Origin: Azospirillum humicireducens | GTDB taxonomy: Bacteria > Pseudomonadota > Alphaproteobacteria > Azospirillales > Azospirillaceae | NCBI RefSeq assembly: GCF_001639105.2 | Contig: NZ_CP028902.1 | Span: 249,619-313,618, forward strand | Length of the DNA stretch: 64,000 nt | Direction: 5' to 3' | Part shown: positions 25,666 to 35,554 of the stretch, one piece after another | Numbering within the stretch: position 1 is the first letter of the stretch | Layout: each line of letters starts with the position of its first letter | Notes under the pieces: model-generated | Told to the model about the DNA's origin: nothing | The model's input: only the letters and a program-made list of their open reading frames with translations | The model's database searches: none | Program-made: the position numbers and the translations under genes

Positions 25666-27080
25666 GTGCCTTAGCCTGGACGGTCCGTGTCCTGCGGGGA
25701 AGCGTCTGCCGGGAAGCCGCGTGGTGGGGTGGCGGACTGCTGTTGGCCTTTGCGGGAGCCAACATCCACGACCCCTACATGACTCCGGTCAAGGGCTGGT
25801 CGCTGCCCCTGATCGCAGCGGCAGGGCTGTGCGCCCTGCTCGTCCTGTGGTGGACGGGCGTTGGCCGACGGCCGATGCTCGCACTGCTCTGGCTGGCGGT
25901 GCCCTTCTGCGCCGTCGGTGCGGAAGCCGTGTTCCAGATCCGGAAGGCGCAAATCCTGTCGTTGGCGGACCCCTCCGCGGTCGAGCTCGGCCGGCACTTC
26001 ATCGTCGGCTACCGGCAGGTCGAGGAGGTCGAAGCGCTGGCGGCGCGTGGGCTGATCGGCGGGATCTTCGTGTCCCGTCACAATCTGGCCGGACGCTCTG
26101 CCGAAATGCTGCGCGACGAGATCGGTCATTTGCAGGAGATCCGGCGGCGGGCCGGGCTGCCTCCGCTGGCGGTGGCAGCCGATCAGGAGGGCGGCATCGT
26201 GTCACGGCTGTCGCCCTGGCTGCCGCATCGGGCCGCTCCTTCGGCTCTGGCGGAGCTGCCGTCCGATGAGCGCCGCGCCGCCGCGTACGCTCTCGGGCAG
26301 GCGCATGGGCAGGACCTGCAGTCAATCGGCGTGACCATCAACCTCGCGCCGGTCCTTGATCTGCGCCGCGACCATCCGCCCGATCCGTTGGATTTCCACA
26401 GCCTCATCGCGCAGCGGGCGATCTCCGACGATCCGGAGGTGGTGGCCGAGGTCGCGACGGCCTACGCCGGGGGTGTCGCCGACGCTGGCGTCCGGCCCAC
26501 GGCCAAGCATTTCCCCGGTCTGGGTCGGGCACAACGCGACACCCATCATTTCCGCGCCGTCATCGGCGAACCGCGCGAGGTGCTGGAGGCAACGGACTGG
26601 CGGCCTTTCCGCCATGTGCTGGCCGCCGATCCGCAGACCCTTCTGATGGTCGGCCATGCCATTGTGGAGACCGTCGATCCCGACCGGCCGGCATCCCACT
26701 CTGGGCGGTTGGTCGACGGGGTGATCCGCCGGGACTGGGGTTTCGACGGCCTGATCGTCACCGACGATATGGTCATGACCCCGGTTTATCAGTACGGACT
26801 GTGCCGCGCGGTGGTCGAAGCGCTCAACGCCGGTGTGGATCTCCTGCTGTTCGCGCTCGACGGCAGCCAATTCTACCGGGCCATGGCCTGTGCCGTGGAT
26901 GCCGGGAAACGCGGCCGGCTCGATCAGGCGGTCCTCGCGGCGAGTGACAGGCGCTTGCGGGATTCCGGGCAAACCAATGCCATTGGCAGGCTTGGCGGCG
27001 TGAGCCGGAAGATCGGCGCATGGCCATTCCCGCATTGGAGTCCCACCATGTCCCGCCTGCAGGCGTCCGGACGGCCGTAG
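25662..27080 (+). CDS. Membrane-anchored glycoside hydrolase family 3 protein (NagZ-like)
   Basis: A 472-residue protein with a GTG start at 25662 overlapping the creD stop (GTGA). Unlike soluble NagZ it begins with about three hydrophobic segments (WWGGGLLLAFAGANI, SLPLIAAAGLCALLVLWW, MLALLWLAVPFCAVGAEAVF). The GH3 domain has DQEGGIVSRL, LAPVLDLRRDH, TAKHFPGLGRAQRDTHHF and WGFDGLIVTDDMVM. The last contains the presumed nucleophile Asp, and RDTHH preserves the Asp-His dyad of NagZ. The usual Arg after DQEGG is Ile. NagZ enzymes release N-acetylglucosamine from muropeptides in the cytosol; here a periplasmic position next to creD suggests wall-stress processing. Substrate unknown. Confidence 0.88.
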   Translation: MSALAWTVRVLRGSVCREAAWWGGGLLLAFAGANIHDPYMTPVKGWSLPLIAAAGLCALLVLWWTGVGRRPMLALLWLAVPFCAVGAEAVFQIRKAQILSLADPSAVELGRHFIVGYRQVEEVEALAARGLIGGIFVSRHNLAGRSAEMLRDEIGHLQEIRRRAGLPPLAVAADQEGGIVSRLSPWLPHRAAPSALAELPSDERRAAAYALGQAHGQDLQSIGVTINLAPVLDLRRDHPPDPLDFHSLIAQRAISDDPEVVAEVATAYAGGVADAGVRPTAKHFPGLGRAQRDTHHFRAVIGEPREVLEATDWRPFRHVLAADPQTLLMVGHAIVETVDPDRPASHSGRLVDGVIRRDWGFDGLIVTDDMVMTPVYQYGLCRAVVEALNAGVDLLLFALDGSQFYRAMACAVDAGKRGRLDQAVLAASDRRLRDSGQTNAIGRLGGVSRKIGAWPFPHWSPTMSRLQASGRP

Positions 27081-27401
27081 GACTTCAGGCGCGCAATGTC
27101 CTGGAACTGGACCTGCCCCGCCGGAGTCTTCATCACCCCAGCAATCCCCAGGCCTGTTCGGTCCGGCCGGTCAGCATGACGCACGCTCTCCGGCGTCTCC
27201 GGACAGGTCCAGTTTACCCTGACCGTTGATTTATGGCGGAAATCCAGAATTCAGACTGCGGCAAGTAAATGTCTGATTGCTTGATGAACTGGTCGTAATA
27301 CATCTTATTGGGGTTGGTCCTAGATATTTTCGGCATCATCGCATGTGGTACACGGAGAAGATCGCGGAGGAAGACACTTCCGCGCCTCCTGGAGCCGACG
27401 A
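27081..27401. other. 321-bp gap between the GH3 gene and the chemotaxis operon
   Basis: No gene is supported. The left part holds a 112-bp segment bounded by 11-bp inverted repeats. The right part (27220-27350) is AT-rich and must contain the chemotaxis-operon promoter, but no canonical -35/-10 pair stands out. Confidence 0.6.
27105..27216. mobile_element. 112-bp MITE-like segment with 11-bp terminal inverted repeats
   Basis: AACTGGACCTG (27105-27115) is exactly inverted as CAGGTCCAGTT (27206-27216), and the adjoining inner bases (CCCCGCCGGAG versus TCCGGAGACGCCGGAG read inward) are also alike. The ends resemble IS3-type termini rich in GGACCTG. No transposase and no clear target duplication are seen. 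Confidence 0.4.
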
Positions 27402-27725
27402 ATGTCCGACTCAAGCCCACAGTCCACGGTTGTTTGCGAAGGGCCGGCGACGATCACATCCGTCGAAGCCATCTGCAACCACTTGCATCAGGCACTTCAA
27501 ACCGCCTCGCTCGTCGAGGTCGACTGTCGATCGGTCACAGAGGTGGATGTCTGCTTTCTGCAAGCCCTGATCTCGGCTCGGGTTGTGGCAGAACGGCGCG
27601 GAGTGGACCTGCGGATGCGGCAGCCGCTTGCCCGGACGCTCTCCGACGCACTGGAGCGCTGCGGCCTCGTCGCGAAATCCGGGGCGCCGCGCCCGGACCA
27701 GGAATTTTGGGTTGGGAAGGTATAA
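27402..27725 (+). CDS. STAS-domain protein, first gene of the chemotaxis operon
   Basis: A 107-residue protein from the ATG at 27402 (GGAG site). It is one STAS domain: TITSVEAICNHLHQALQTAS, SLVEVDCRSVTEVDVCFLQA and VVAERRGVDLRMRQPLARTL. STAS proteins of anti-anti-sigma type carry a phosphorylatable Ser/Thr after the conserved Asp (DSSGL or DTxxLQ). Here the segment is DVCFLQ, so phosphorylation control of the classical type is unlikely. It is 4 bp from cheY and clearly in the operon. Similar STAS genes accompany alternative chemotaxis clusters, but their role is not established. Confidence 0.88.
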   Translation: MSDSSPQSTVVCEGPATITSVEAICNHLHQALQTASLVEVDCRSVTEVDVCFLQALISARVVAERRGVDLRMRQPLARTLSDALERCGLVAKSGAPRPDQEFWVGKV

Positions 27726-27729
27726 AGAC

Positions 27730-28098
27730 ATGACGAAATCGATCCTTGCCGTCGATGATTCCGCAAGCATGCGACAGATGGTCAAACTGACCCTGTCTTC
27801 CGCAGGCTATCAGGTGATGGAGGCCGCCGACGGGCGCGACGCCTTGAGCAAGGCCAAGTCCGGCAGCTTCAACATGGTGCTGACCGACCTGAACATGCCG
27901 AACATGGACGGCTTGACGCTGATCCGCGAATTGCGGACCCTCCCGGCCTATCGCGGCGTTCCGATCGTCTTCCTGACCACGGAGTCGGATGCCGGGAAGA
28001 AGGCCGAAGCCAAGGCGGCCGGCGCCACCGCCTGGATCGTAAAGCCGTTCCAGCAGGACCAGCTGCTGGGCGTCGTCCGCAAGATCGTCGGCGCATGA
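27730..28098 (+). CDS. cheY: CheY response regulator
   Basis: A 122-residue single-domain receiver. The acidic pair is in SILAVDDSASMRQMVKLTLS, phospho-Asp53 is in MVLTDLNMPNMDG, the Thr switch is in IVFLTTESD, and the Lys switch is in AWIVKPFQQDQL. It should be phosphorylated by the CheA encoded next, whose start overlaps its stop (ATGA). It is closest in style to CheY proteins of non-flagellar-class or alternative Che operons (PNMDGLTLIRELR). The output may be motility or another process. Confidence 0.95.
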   Translation: MTKSILAVDDSASMRQMVKLTLSSAGYQVMEAADGRDALSKAKSGSFNMVLTDLNMPNMDGLTLIRELRTLPAYRGVPIVFLTTESDAGKKAEAKAAGATAWIVKPFQQDQLLGVVRKIVGA

Positions 28099-30107
28099 GC
28101 AGCGCCGATCCAGGCCAGGTCTTCCGCGAAGAGGCGGCGGAACTGCTGGCCGATCTCGAAACCGCGCTGCTTCAGCTGGAGCAGAACCCCGACGATCGCG
28201 AGCCGCTCGACACGGCGTTCCGTGCTTTGCACACGATCAAGGGCTCCGGCTCGATGTTCGGGTTCGAGGCCGCGGCGAGCTTCACCCACCACCTGGAAAG
28301 CGCGTTCGATCGGATGCGCAAGGGCGAACTGACCGCCACGCCGGCAATGATCGGCATCGCGCTTGCCGCCAAGGACCACATCCGCATCCTGATCGACGAT
28401 CCAGCCAATGCCGACACAGCGGCCGGCGAACGGATCCTGGCCCGGCTGGCCGAACAGAGCGGCAGCGCAACGATGCCGGCGCCGCATCGTCAGGAGCCTG
28501 ACGATGCGGACGATCGGGCGACTTGGCGGGTCCGTTTCAAGCTCGCTCCCGACGCGCTGGAGCGCGGAACCAACCCGTTGCTGCTGCTCGACGAGCTGCG
28601 CGGGTTGGGGGATGCCGAAATCGTCGCCGTGACCGATGACGTTCCCCCGCTGGAGGAGCTGGAGCCGACCCGTTGCCACATCGCGTGGGACGTGCTTCTT
28701 ACCACCACCAGTCCGCGGTCGACCATCGAAGACGTGTTCATCTTCGTCATCGACGAAACCGAACTGACCATCGAACCCGTCCTTGCATCCTCTCCCACGC
28801 CGGCGCCGGCGCCGACGATGGTTTGCGATCTCCCCGATCCGTCGGTGCCGACGCCGCCGGACCCTGTCCAGCCCGTCACCCAGCCGCCCCAATCGAAGGC
28901 GGATGCGGGTCCGGAAAAGGGGAAAGCCCAGCCGGTAGCCAATTCGATCCGCGTGCCGGCGGAACGGCTCGACGATCTGATGGATCAGGTCGGCGAACTG
29001 GTGATCGCCCACGCCCGCCTGAAGCAGCTCATTTCCGACAGTGTCGATCTTCAGATCAAGTCCGTTACCGAAGAGATCGAGCGGTTGTCCAACGGGTTGC
29101 GCGACATCACCATGGGCATCCGCATGGTTCCGGTGGAAACGCTGTTCGGCCGGTTCCGCCGGCTTGTCCGCGATCTTTCGCAGGAACTCGGCAAGGACGT
29201 GCTCCTGACCATGTCCGGCGAGGAGACCGAGCTGGACAAGACGATGATCGAGCGGCTGAACGATCCGCTCGTCCACATCATCCGCAACAGCCTGGACCAC
29301 GGGCTGGAACCGGCGGCCGACCGGCTGGCGGCGGGCAAGCCGCGGCAGGGCCGCATCCACCTGTCGGCGCGTCATGCGGGAACCCGCGTGCTGATGACCA
29401 TCCGCGACGACGGGCGCGGGCTGGACCGCGACCGCATCCGGGCCAAGGCCGAGGAGCAGGATCTGATCCCGCCCGGCGCCAAGCTTTCGGACGCAGAGCT
29501 GTTCCAGCTGATCTTCCATCCCGGTTTCTCGACCGCGCGGACATTGACCAGCGTATCCGGGCGAGGCATCGGCATGGACGTCGTCAAGCGCACGGTCGAC
29601 GGGCTGCGCGGGACCATCGAGGTCTCCAGCACCGCCGGAGGCGGCACCGAGATCACCCTCGGCCTGCCGCTGACGCTGGCGATCATCGACGGCCTGCTGG
29701 TCCGGGTCGGTCAGGGGCGCTACGTCATCCCGCTGTTCGCCGTCGAGGAATGCGTGGAACTGCCGCCGGACGTCGAGCGCCGCCACGCCGGCCGCAATTT
29801 CCTGAACATCCGCGGCGCGCTGGTGCCGTTCCTGCGGCTGCGCGACAGCTTCAACGTCCGCCATCCCCCCGATCCCTATCAGAAGATCGTCATCATCTCT
29901 TCCGGCGACAAGCGGGTCGGGCTGGTGGTGGATCAGGTTCTGGGCGACCACCAGACCGTCATCAAGTCGATGTCGAAGCTCCACGCCGACGTCGCCAACT
30001 TCTCCGGCGCCACCATCCTCGGCGACGGTTCGGTGGCTCTGATCCTGGACATCGCCCAGATCGTCGCCGCCGGACAGATCCAGGAGCAGCGGCGCGAAGC
30101 CTCTTAA
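28095..30107 (+). CDS. cheA: CheA chemotaxis histidine kinase
   Basis: A 670-residue kinase. The Hpt domain carries His46 in ALHTIKGSGSMFGFEAA. A P2-like middle region (~130-230) precedes a proline-rich linker (TPAPAPTMVCDLPDPSVPTP). The dimerisation helices contain ERLDDLMDQVGELVIAHARL. The ATPase boxes are NPLVHIIRNSLDHGLEP-like (NDPLVHIIRNSLDHG), TIRDDGRGLDRDRI, GFSTARTLTSVSGRGIGMDV and GGGTEITLGLPLTLAI. A C-terminal CheW-like domain ends at residue 670. It phosphorylates CheY and CheB of this operon under control of the receptor. The domain set is complete and no receiver is fused. Confidence 0.97.
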   Translation: MSSADPGQVFREEAAELLADLETALLQLEQNPDDREPLDTAFRALHTIKGSGSMFGFEAAASFTHHLESAFDRMRKGELTATPAMIGIALAAKDHIRILIDDPANADTAAGERILARLAEQSGSATMPAPHRQEPDDADDRATWRVRFKLAPDALERGTNPLLLLDELRGLGDAEIVAVTDDVPPLEELEPTRCHIAWDVLLTTTSPRSTIEDVFIFVIDETELTIEPVLASSPTPAPAPTMVCDLPDPSVPTPPDPVQPVTQPPQSKADAGPEKGKAQPVANSIRVPAERLDDLMDQVGELVIAHARLKQLISDSVDLQIKSVTEEIERLSNGLRDITMGIRMVPVETLFGRFRRLVRDLSQELGKDVLLTMSGEETELDKTMIERLNDPLVHIIRNSLDHGLEPAADRLAAGKPRQGRIHLSARHAGTRVLMTIRDDGRGLDRDRIRAKAEEQDLIPPGAKLSDAELFQLIFHPGFSTARTLTSVSGRGIGMDVVKRTVDGLRGTIEVSSTAGGGTEITLGLPLTLAIIDGLLVRVGQGRYVIPLFAVEECVELPPDVERRHAGRNFLNIRGALVPFLRLRDSFNVRHPPDPYQKIVIISSGDKRVGLVVDQVLGDHQTVIKSMSKLHADVANFSGATILGDGSVALILDIAQIVAAGQIQEQRREAS

Positions 30108-30158
30108 GGCGGCGCGCCACAGGACGATTTCACCGAAAGACGCGACAGGGAGGCTGGG

Positions 30159-30611
30159 ATGGCCGTCACCGGGACAGAGACCTTCGAAGCATTGACCCTG
30201 GGGCTGGGCGGCGAGATCTTCGCCATCGACGCCAATTCGGTCCACGAAATCCTGGACATCGTGCCGCAGACCGAGGTTCCGGGCGCGCCGCCCCTGGTCA
30301 GCCATCTGATCAACGTCCGCGGCAAGGTGGTGCCGCTCGCCGACCTGCGGATCCGGTTCGGCATGGAGTGCACGCCGCCGACCATCGACACCCGCATCGT
30401 CGTCGTCGAGATCGAACTGGACGAGGAGCCGACGGTGGTCGGGCTGCTGGCCGACAAGGTCCATGAGGTGACCAGCATCGCCGGCGCGTCGATCGAGGAC
30501 ACCCCGGACATCGGCATGCGCTGGAACCCTGAGCTGATCAAGGGAATCGGCAAGCGCGGCGACGACTTCATCGTCATTCCGGACATCGTCCGGATCTTCA
30601 CGACCCACTGA
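30159..30611 (+). CDS. cheW: CheW adaptor, copy 1
   Basis: A 150-residue CheW fold: [60 protein letters not shown] and [20 protein letters not shown]. It bridges the receptor tip and CheA. It is about 50 bp after cheA and 92 bp before the receptor gene. A second, diverged CheW follows the receptor, so two different adaptors may tune array assembly. Confidence 0.95.
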   Translation: MAVTGTETFEALTLGLGGEIFAIDANSVHEILDIVPQTEVPGAPPLVSHLINVRGKVVPLADLRIRFGMECTPPTIDTRIVVVEIELDEEPTVVGLLADKVHEVTSIAGASIEDTPDIGMRWNPELIKGIGKRGDDFIVIPDIVRIFTTH

Positions 30612-30703
30612 CCAAACCGAGATCCGGCCACCGGACACCAGACCGACCGGCCCCGCCCCATCCACAGGGACCGCCATCCAGATCTGCGGAGCAAGGAACG
30701 ACC

Positions 30704-32917
30704 ATGCGTATCTCAATCAAAGCGAAAATCATCGCGGCATTCGGCACGGTCATCCTGCTGTCCGCCGCCACCGCTGGCATCGCCCTCAACGGCCTGTCGG
30801 ACCTGAACGAGAAGATCGACCAGCTGGTCAATGTCTCGTCACAGCGGATCAATGTCGCCCGCCAGATGCCGGGCACGGTTTATCTGATCCAGCGGGAGGA
30901 AAAGAACTTTCTGCTGTCCAGCAGCGACGAGGACATGGACCGCTTCGACAAGGCGATGCTGGCTCGCCGTGAGGAGTTCAAAGGGATTCTGGAACAGTAT
31001 CGGCGCGTCGCGGATGCTGAAGGCCTCCGCAAGCTGGCACAGATCGAAGCGCTGATGGTGGAGTTCGGTACCGCTCAGGACAAAGTGCGTTCGATCGGTC
31101 GAATCCGGTCGAACGCCAAGGGTGCCGACCTGCTGACAGGCGCCGGCAACGATGCCGTTATCGCGGCGCAGGAGGCCTTGCGCCCGCTACTCGACCGTGT
31201 CGAGAACGGGACGCAGGCGACGGCGGAACAGATCGCCATCGCTCATCTGATCCGGCGCATGACGACCGATTGGGGGACCGCGCGCATCATCGTCAGAAAC
31301 TCCCTGCTCATTTCCGACGACGCGGCGACGGCGGCGGCACTCAAACCGCTGCCCGATCTGCTGAAGAATATCTCCCAGCAACAGGACCGCATCCGCAACC
31401 GTTTGACGTCAGACGAGGATCTTCGGGCCTTCAACGTCTTCGTCGAGCGCTATCATGTCTATGAACGCTTCACCGACGAGGTGATCGCGCTGTCCTTGAA
31501 GAACACCGAGAACAAGGCGCTGGCGATTTCCATCGGCGACGTGCGTACCGCCGCCACCAAGCTGGGCCAGGCGGCGAACGAACTGGTCGCCGACGCCGAA
31601 AAGGGCATGGCGGCGGACAAGCAGACGGCCGAGGCCACCTACGCCCAGATCCGTGCGATCACCATCGGTGCCGTTGCCCTTGCCCTGCTGATCGCCATCG
31701 CCGCCGGCGCCTACATCGCGATTTCCATTGCCCGCGGCCTCGGCAAGGCGGTCGGGCTGGCCGATGCCGTGGCGGTCGGCGACCTCAGCCAGAAGGTTGA
31801 AGTGTCGAGCGACGACGAGATCAAGGATCTGGTGACGGCGCTCAACAGCATGACCGCCAACCTGCGGGCGACCGCGGATGTGGCCGAGGAGATTTCCCGC
31901 GGCAACCTGACCGTCCAGGCCCGTCCGCTGTCCGACAAGGACACGCTGGGCATGGCGCTGGAAACCATGCTGGAGAAGCTGCGCGGCGTCGTGACCGATG
32001 CGCTGTCCGCCTCGGACAATGTGGCGGCGGGCAGCCAGGAGCTGTCGGCCAGCTCCGAGGAACTGTCGCAGGGCTCCACCGAACAGGCGTCGGCCGCCGA
32101 GCAGGCTTCGGCCTCGATGGAGGAGATGGCCGCCAACATCAAGCAGAATGCCGAGAACGCCACCCAGACCGAGAAGATCGCCCGCCAGTCGTCCAAGGAC
32201 GCCCAGGCCTCGGGCGAGGCGGTCAACAAGGCGGTGCAGGCGATGCAGACCATCGCCGAAAAGATCAGCATCGTCCAGGAGATCGCCCGCCAGACCGACC
32301 TCTTGGCGCTGAACGCCGCGGTGGAGGCGGCGCGGGCCGGCGAGCATGGCCGCGGCTTCGCCGTCGTCGCGTCCGAAGTGCGCAAGCTGGCCGAGCGCAG
32401 CCAGGGGGCGGCGGCGGAAATCAGCTCCCTGTCGGCGGAATCGACCAAGATCGCCCAGGAGGCCGGACAGATGCTGTCCCGGCTGGTGCCCGACATCCGC
32501 AAGACCGCCGAGCTGGTCGAGGAGATCAGCGCCGCCTGCCGCGAGCAGGACATCGGCGCCGAGCAGATCAACCAGGCGATCCAGCAGCTCGACAAGGTGA
32601 CGCAGCAGAACTCCAGCGCGTCGGAACAGATGGCGGCGACATCGGAGGAGCTGTCCTCGATGGCGACCCAGCTGCAGGACACGATCTCCTACTTCACGGT
32701 CGAGGAGAAGGCCTCCGCCCGCAGCATCGCCCGGACCCCGGCACCCCAGGCGGCTCCCGCAAGGCCGGTGCCCGCCGCCGCCCGCCGCCCCGCCGCGGTC
32801 ATCACCATGTCCCACAAGCCGGCGGCGAAGCCGAACGGCAAGGACCGCGGGGTGAAGATCGCTCTCGAGGGCGGCAACGGGCCCGACGATATGGATGCCC
32901 GCTACACCGCGATGTGA
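30704..32917 (+). CDS. Methyl-accepting chemotaxis protein with double HAMP
   Basis: A 737-residue transmembrane receptor. TM1 is near 9-30 ([20 protein letters not shown]). The helical periplasmic domain spans about 280 residues (HBM-like, [20 protein letters not shown]). TM2 is near 322-345 ([20 protein letters not shown]). Two consecutive HAMP-like units follow ([20 protein letters not shown] and [20 protein letters not shown]). The signalling hairpin tip is [40 protein letters not shown]. The C-terminus lacks a CheR-binding pentapeptide. The Ala/Pro-rich tail ([20 protein letters not shown]) is a flexible linker. It is probably the dedicated receptor of this operon; its ligand is unknown. 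Confidence 0.95.
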   Translation: MRISIKAKIIAAFGTVILLSAATAGIALNGLSDLNEKIDQLVNVSSQRINVARQMPGTVYLIQREEKNFLLSSSDEDMDRFDKAMLARREEFKGILEQYRRVADAEGLRKLAQIEALMVEFGTAQDKVRSIGRIRSNAKGADLLTGAGNDAVIAAQEALRPLLDRVENGTQATAEQIAIAHLIRRMTTDWGTARIIVRNSLLISDDAATAAALKPLPDLLKNISQQQDRIRNRLTSDEDLRAFNVFVERYHVYERFTDEVIALSLKNTENKALAISIGDVRTAATKLGQAANELVADAEKGMAADKQTAEATYAQIRAITIGAVALALLIAIAAGAYIAISIARGLGKAVGLADAVAVGDLSQKVEVSSDDEIKDLVTALNSMTANLRATADVAEEISRGNLTVQARPLSDKDTLGMALETMLEKLRGVVTDALSASDNVAAGSQELSASSEELSQGSTEQASAAEQASASMEEMAANIKQNAENATQTEKIARQSSKDAQASGEAVNKAVQAMQTIAEKISIVQEIARQTDLLALNAAVEAARAGEHGRGFAVVASEVRKLAERSQGAAAEISSLSAESTKIAQEAGQMLSRLVPDIRKTAELVEEISAACREQDIGAEQINQAIQQLDKVTQQNSSASEQMAATSEELSSMATQLQDTISYFTVEEKASARSIARTPAPQAAPARPVPAAARRPAAVITMSHKPAAKPNGKDRGVKIALEGGNGPDDMDARYTAM

Positions 32918-33017
32918 TCGCACCGGCAGGGGGTGGCGCAGTCGGCGCCGCCCCTTGCGGGAAGCCCCATGCGTTCCGCCTTTTCAGTCCCCCCGTCCAC
33001 CGATCCGGAAACCGCAG

Positions 33018-33515
33018 ATGACCAGCGCGACCGCGCCCCGCGAACCGGCGCAATATGTGACGATCGGCATCGATCGCGAAGTGTTCGCCATTGAGGTCGG
33101 CATCGTGCGCGAGATCCTCGACCTCCAGCCGATCACCCGCCTGCCGCATGCCCCGCCCTTCCTGGTCGGCATGATCGACGTGCGGGGACAGGGGGTGCCC
33201 ACCGTCGATCTGCGGGTCAAGCTCGGCCTGCCGGCGGTACAGCCCACCGCCAACACCCGGATCATCGTGCTCGACGTGCCGCAGCAGGGGCAAGGGGCTT
33301 CGCTGACCGTCGGTGTGGTTGCAGACCGCGTGTTCGAAGTCACGTCGCTCGATGGCCAGGACCTGGAAACGCCGCCCCAGGTGGGGGGGCGCTGGCGGTC
33401 CGACTGCATCCAGGCAATCGGCCGCTCCAACGGAACCTTCGTCATCGTCTTCGACATCGCCCGTCTGTTCGCACAGGACGACGTGGCCCTGCTGACCATG
33501 GCGGACGCCGCATGA
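33018..33515 (+). CDS. cheW: CheW adaptor, copy 2
   Basis: A 165-residue CheW protein from the ATG at 33018: QYVTIGIDREVFAIEVGIVR, EILDLQPITRLPHAPPFLVG, MIDVRGQGVPTVDLRVKLGL and VGVVADRVFEVTSLDGQDLE. The frame is open further upstream, but that segment does not resemble CheW. Its stop overlaps the cheR start (ATGA). It differs enough from copy 1 to suggest separate roles in receptor-kinase coupling. Confidence 0.95.
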   Translation: MTSATAPREPAQYVTIGIDREVFAIEVGIVREILDLQPITRLPHAPPFLVGMIDVRGQGVPTVDLRVKLGLPAVQPTANTRIIVLDVPQQGQGASLTVGVVADRVFEVTSLDGQDLETPPQVGGRWRSDCIQAIGRSNGTFVIVFDIARLFAQDDVALLTMADAA

Positions 33516-34405
33516 TGATCGATGCCGACGTCCCGCCGCTCGCCGACGGAGCGGCACCGCCGTCATCCCGTGATGGCCTGTCGCACCGTGATTTCAGCCG
33601 GCTGGCCGCCATCATCGAAACCCACGCCGGCATCCGCATGCCGCCGACCAAGCGGACGATGGTGGAAGGCCGGCTGCGGCGCCGGTTGCGCAGGCTGGAC
33701 CTGCCGGACCTGAACGCCTATTGCCGCCATGTGCTGGACGGCGACGGGCTGGAGAGCGAACTGGTCGACCTGATCGACGCGGTCACCACCAACAAGACCG
33801 ACTTCTTCCGCGAGATCGACCATTTCCGCTACCTGATGGGCACGGCCATTCCGGCCTTGTCCCGCCTTCCCCATCATCCCGGCCGCGACCGACCGCTGAA
33901 GATATGGAGCGCCGCCTGCTCGACCGGGGCGGAACCCTACACGGTGGCCATGCTGCTGTTGGAGCAGGAGCGTGCGGGCATGCCGATCCGCCATGAGATC
34001 ATCGCGACCGACATCTGCACGGAGGCGCTGGCGGCGGCCCGGCTGGGGGTTTATCCCGCCGAAATGGCCAGAATGGTGCCCGAACCCTTCGCCTCCCGCT
34101 ATCTGATGCGGTCGCGCGACCCGGATGATCCCACGGTCAGGCTGGTGCCGCGGGTCCGCCAGTCCGTCCGCTTCGGCCGCCTCAACGTGATGGAGCCGGC
34201 CTATCCGGTCCCGACGGACATGGATGTGATCTTCTTCCGCAACATCCTGATCTATTTCGACAAGACGACGCAGAAAAAGGTGCTGGAGAAGCTGTGCGGC
34301 CATCTGCGCCCCGGCGGCTGCCTGTTCGTCGGCCACAGCGAGACCATCACCAACATGGATCTGCCGCTGAAGCAGGCCGGATCCGCCATCTTCATCCGGA
34401 GCTGA
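33512..34405 (+). CDS. cheR: CheR protein-glutamate methyltransferase
   Basis: A 297-residue enzyme. The N-terminal helical domain (DFSRLAAIIETHAGIRMPPT, KRTMVEGRLRRRLRRLDL) is followed by the SAM-binding fold (LKIWSAACSTGAEPYTVAML, HEIIATDICTEALAAARLGV) and the motif MDVIFFRNILIYFDKTTQKK. It methylates receptor glutamates with S-adenosylmethionine. Start overlaps the cheW stop, and cheB begins 3 bp after its end, so the adaptation pair is translated together. Confidence 0.96.
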   Translation: MMIDADVPPLADGAAPPSSRDGLSHRDFSRLAAIIETHAGIRMPPTKRTMVEGRLRRRLRRLDLPDLNAYCRHVLDGDGLESELVDLIDAVTTNKTDFFREIDHFRYLMGTAIPALSRLPHHPGRDRPLKIWSAACSTGAEPYTVAMLLLEQERAGMPIRHEIIATDICTEALAAARLGVYPAEMARMVPEPFASRYLMRSRDPDDPTVRLVPRVRQSVRFGRLNVMEPAYPVPTDMDVIFFRNILIYFDKTTQKKVLEKLCGHLRPGGCLFVGHSETITNMDLPLKQAGSAIFIRS

Positions 34406-35506
<1,101 letters not shown>

Positions 35507-35554
35507 CGCTGCGTGCTCTCCGCCAGACACAACTGACTGAATAGAGGCTTCGGT

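Noticed and set aside
27948-30716. A 922-codon minus-strand frame opposite cheA and cheW
   Set aside because: cheA and cheW are certain; the antisense product is compositionally biased.
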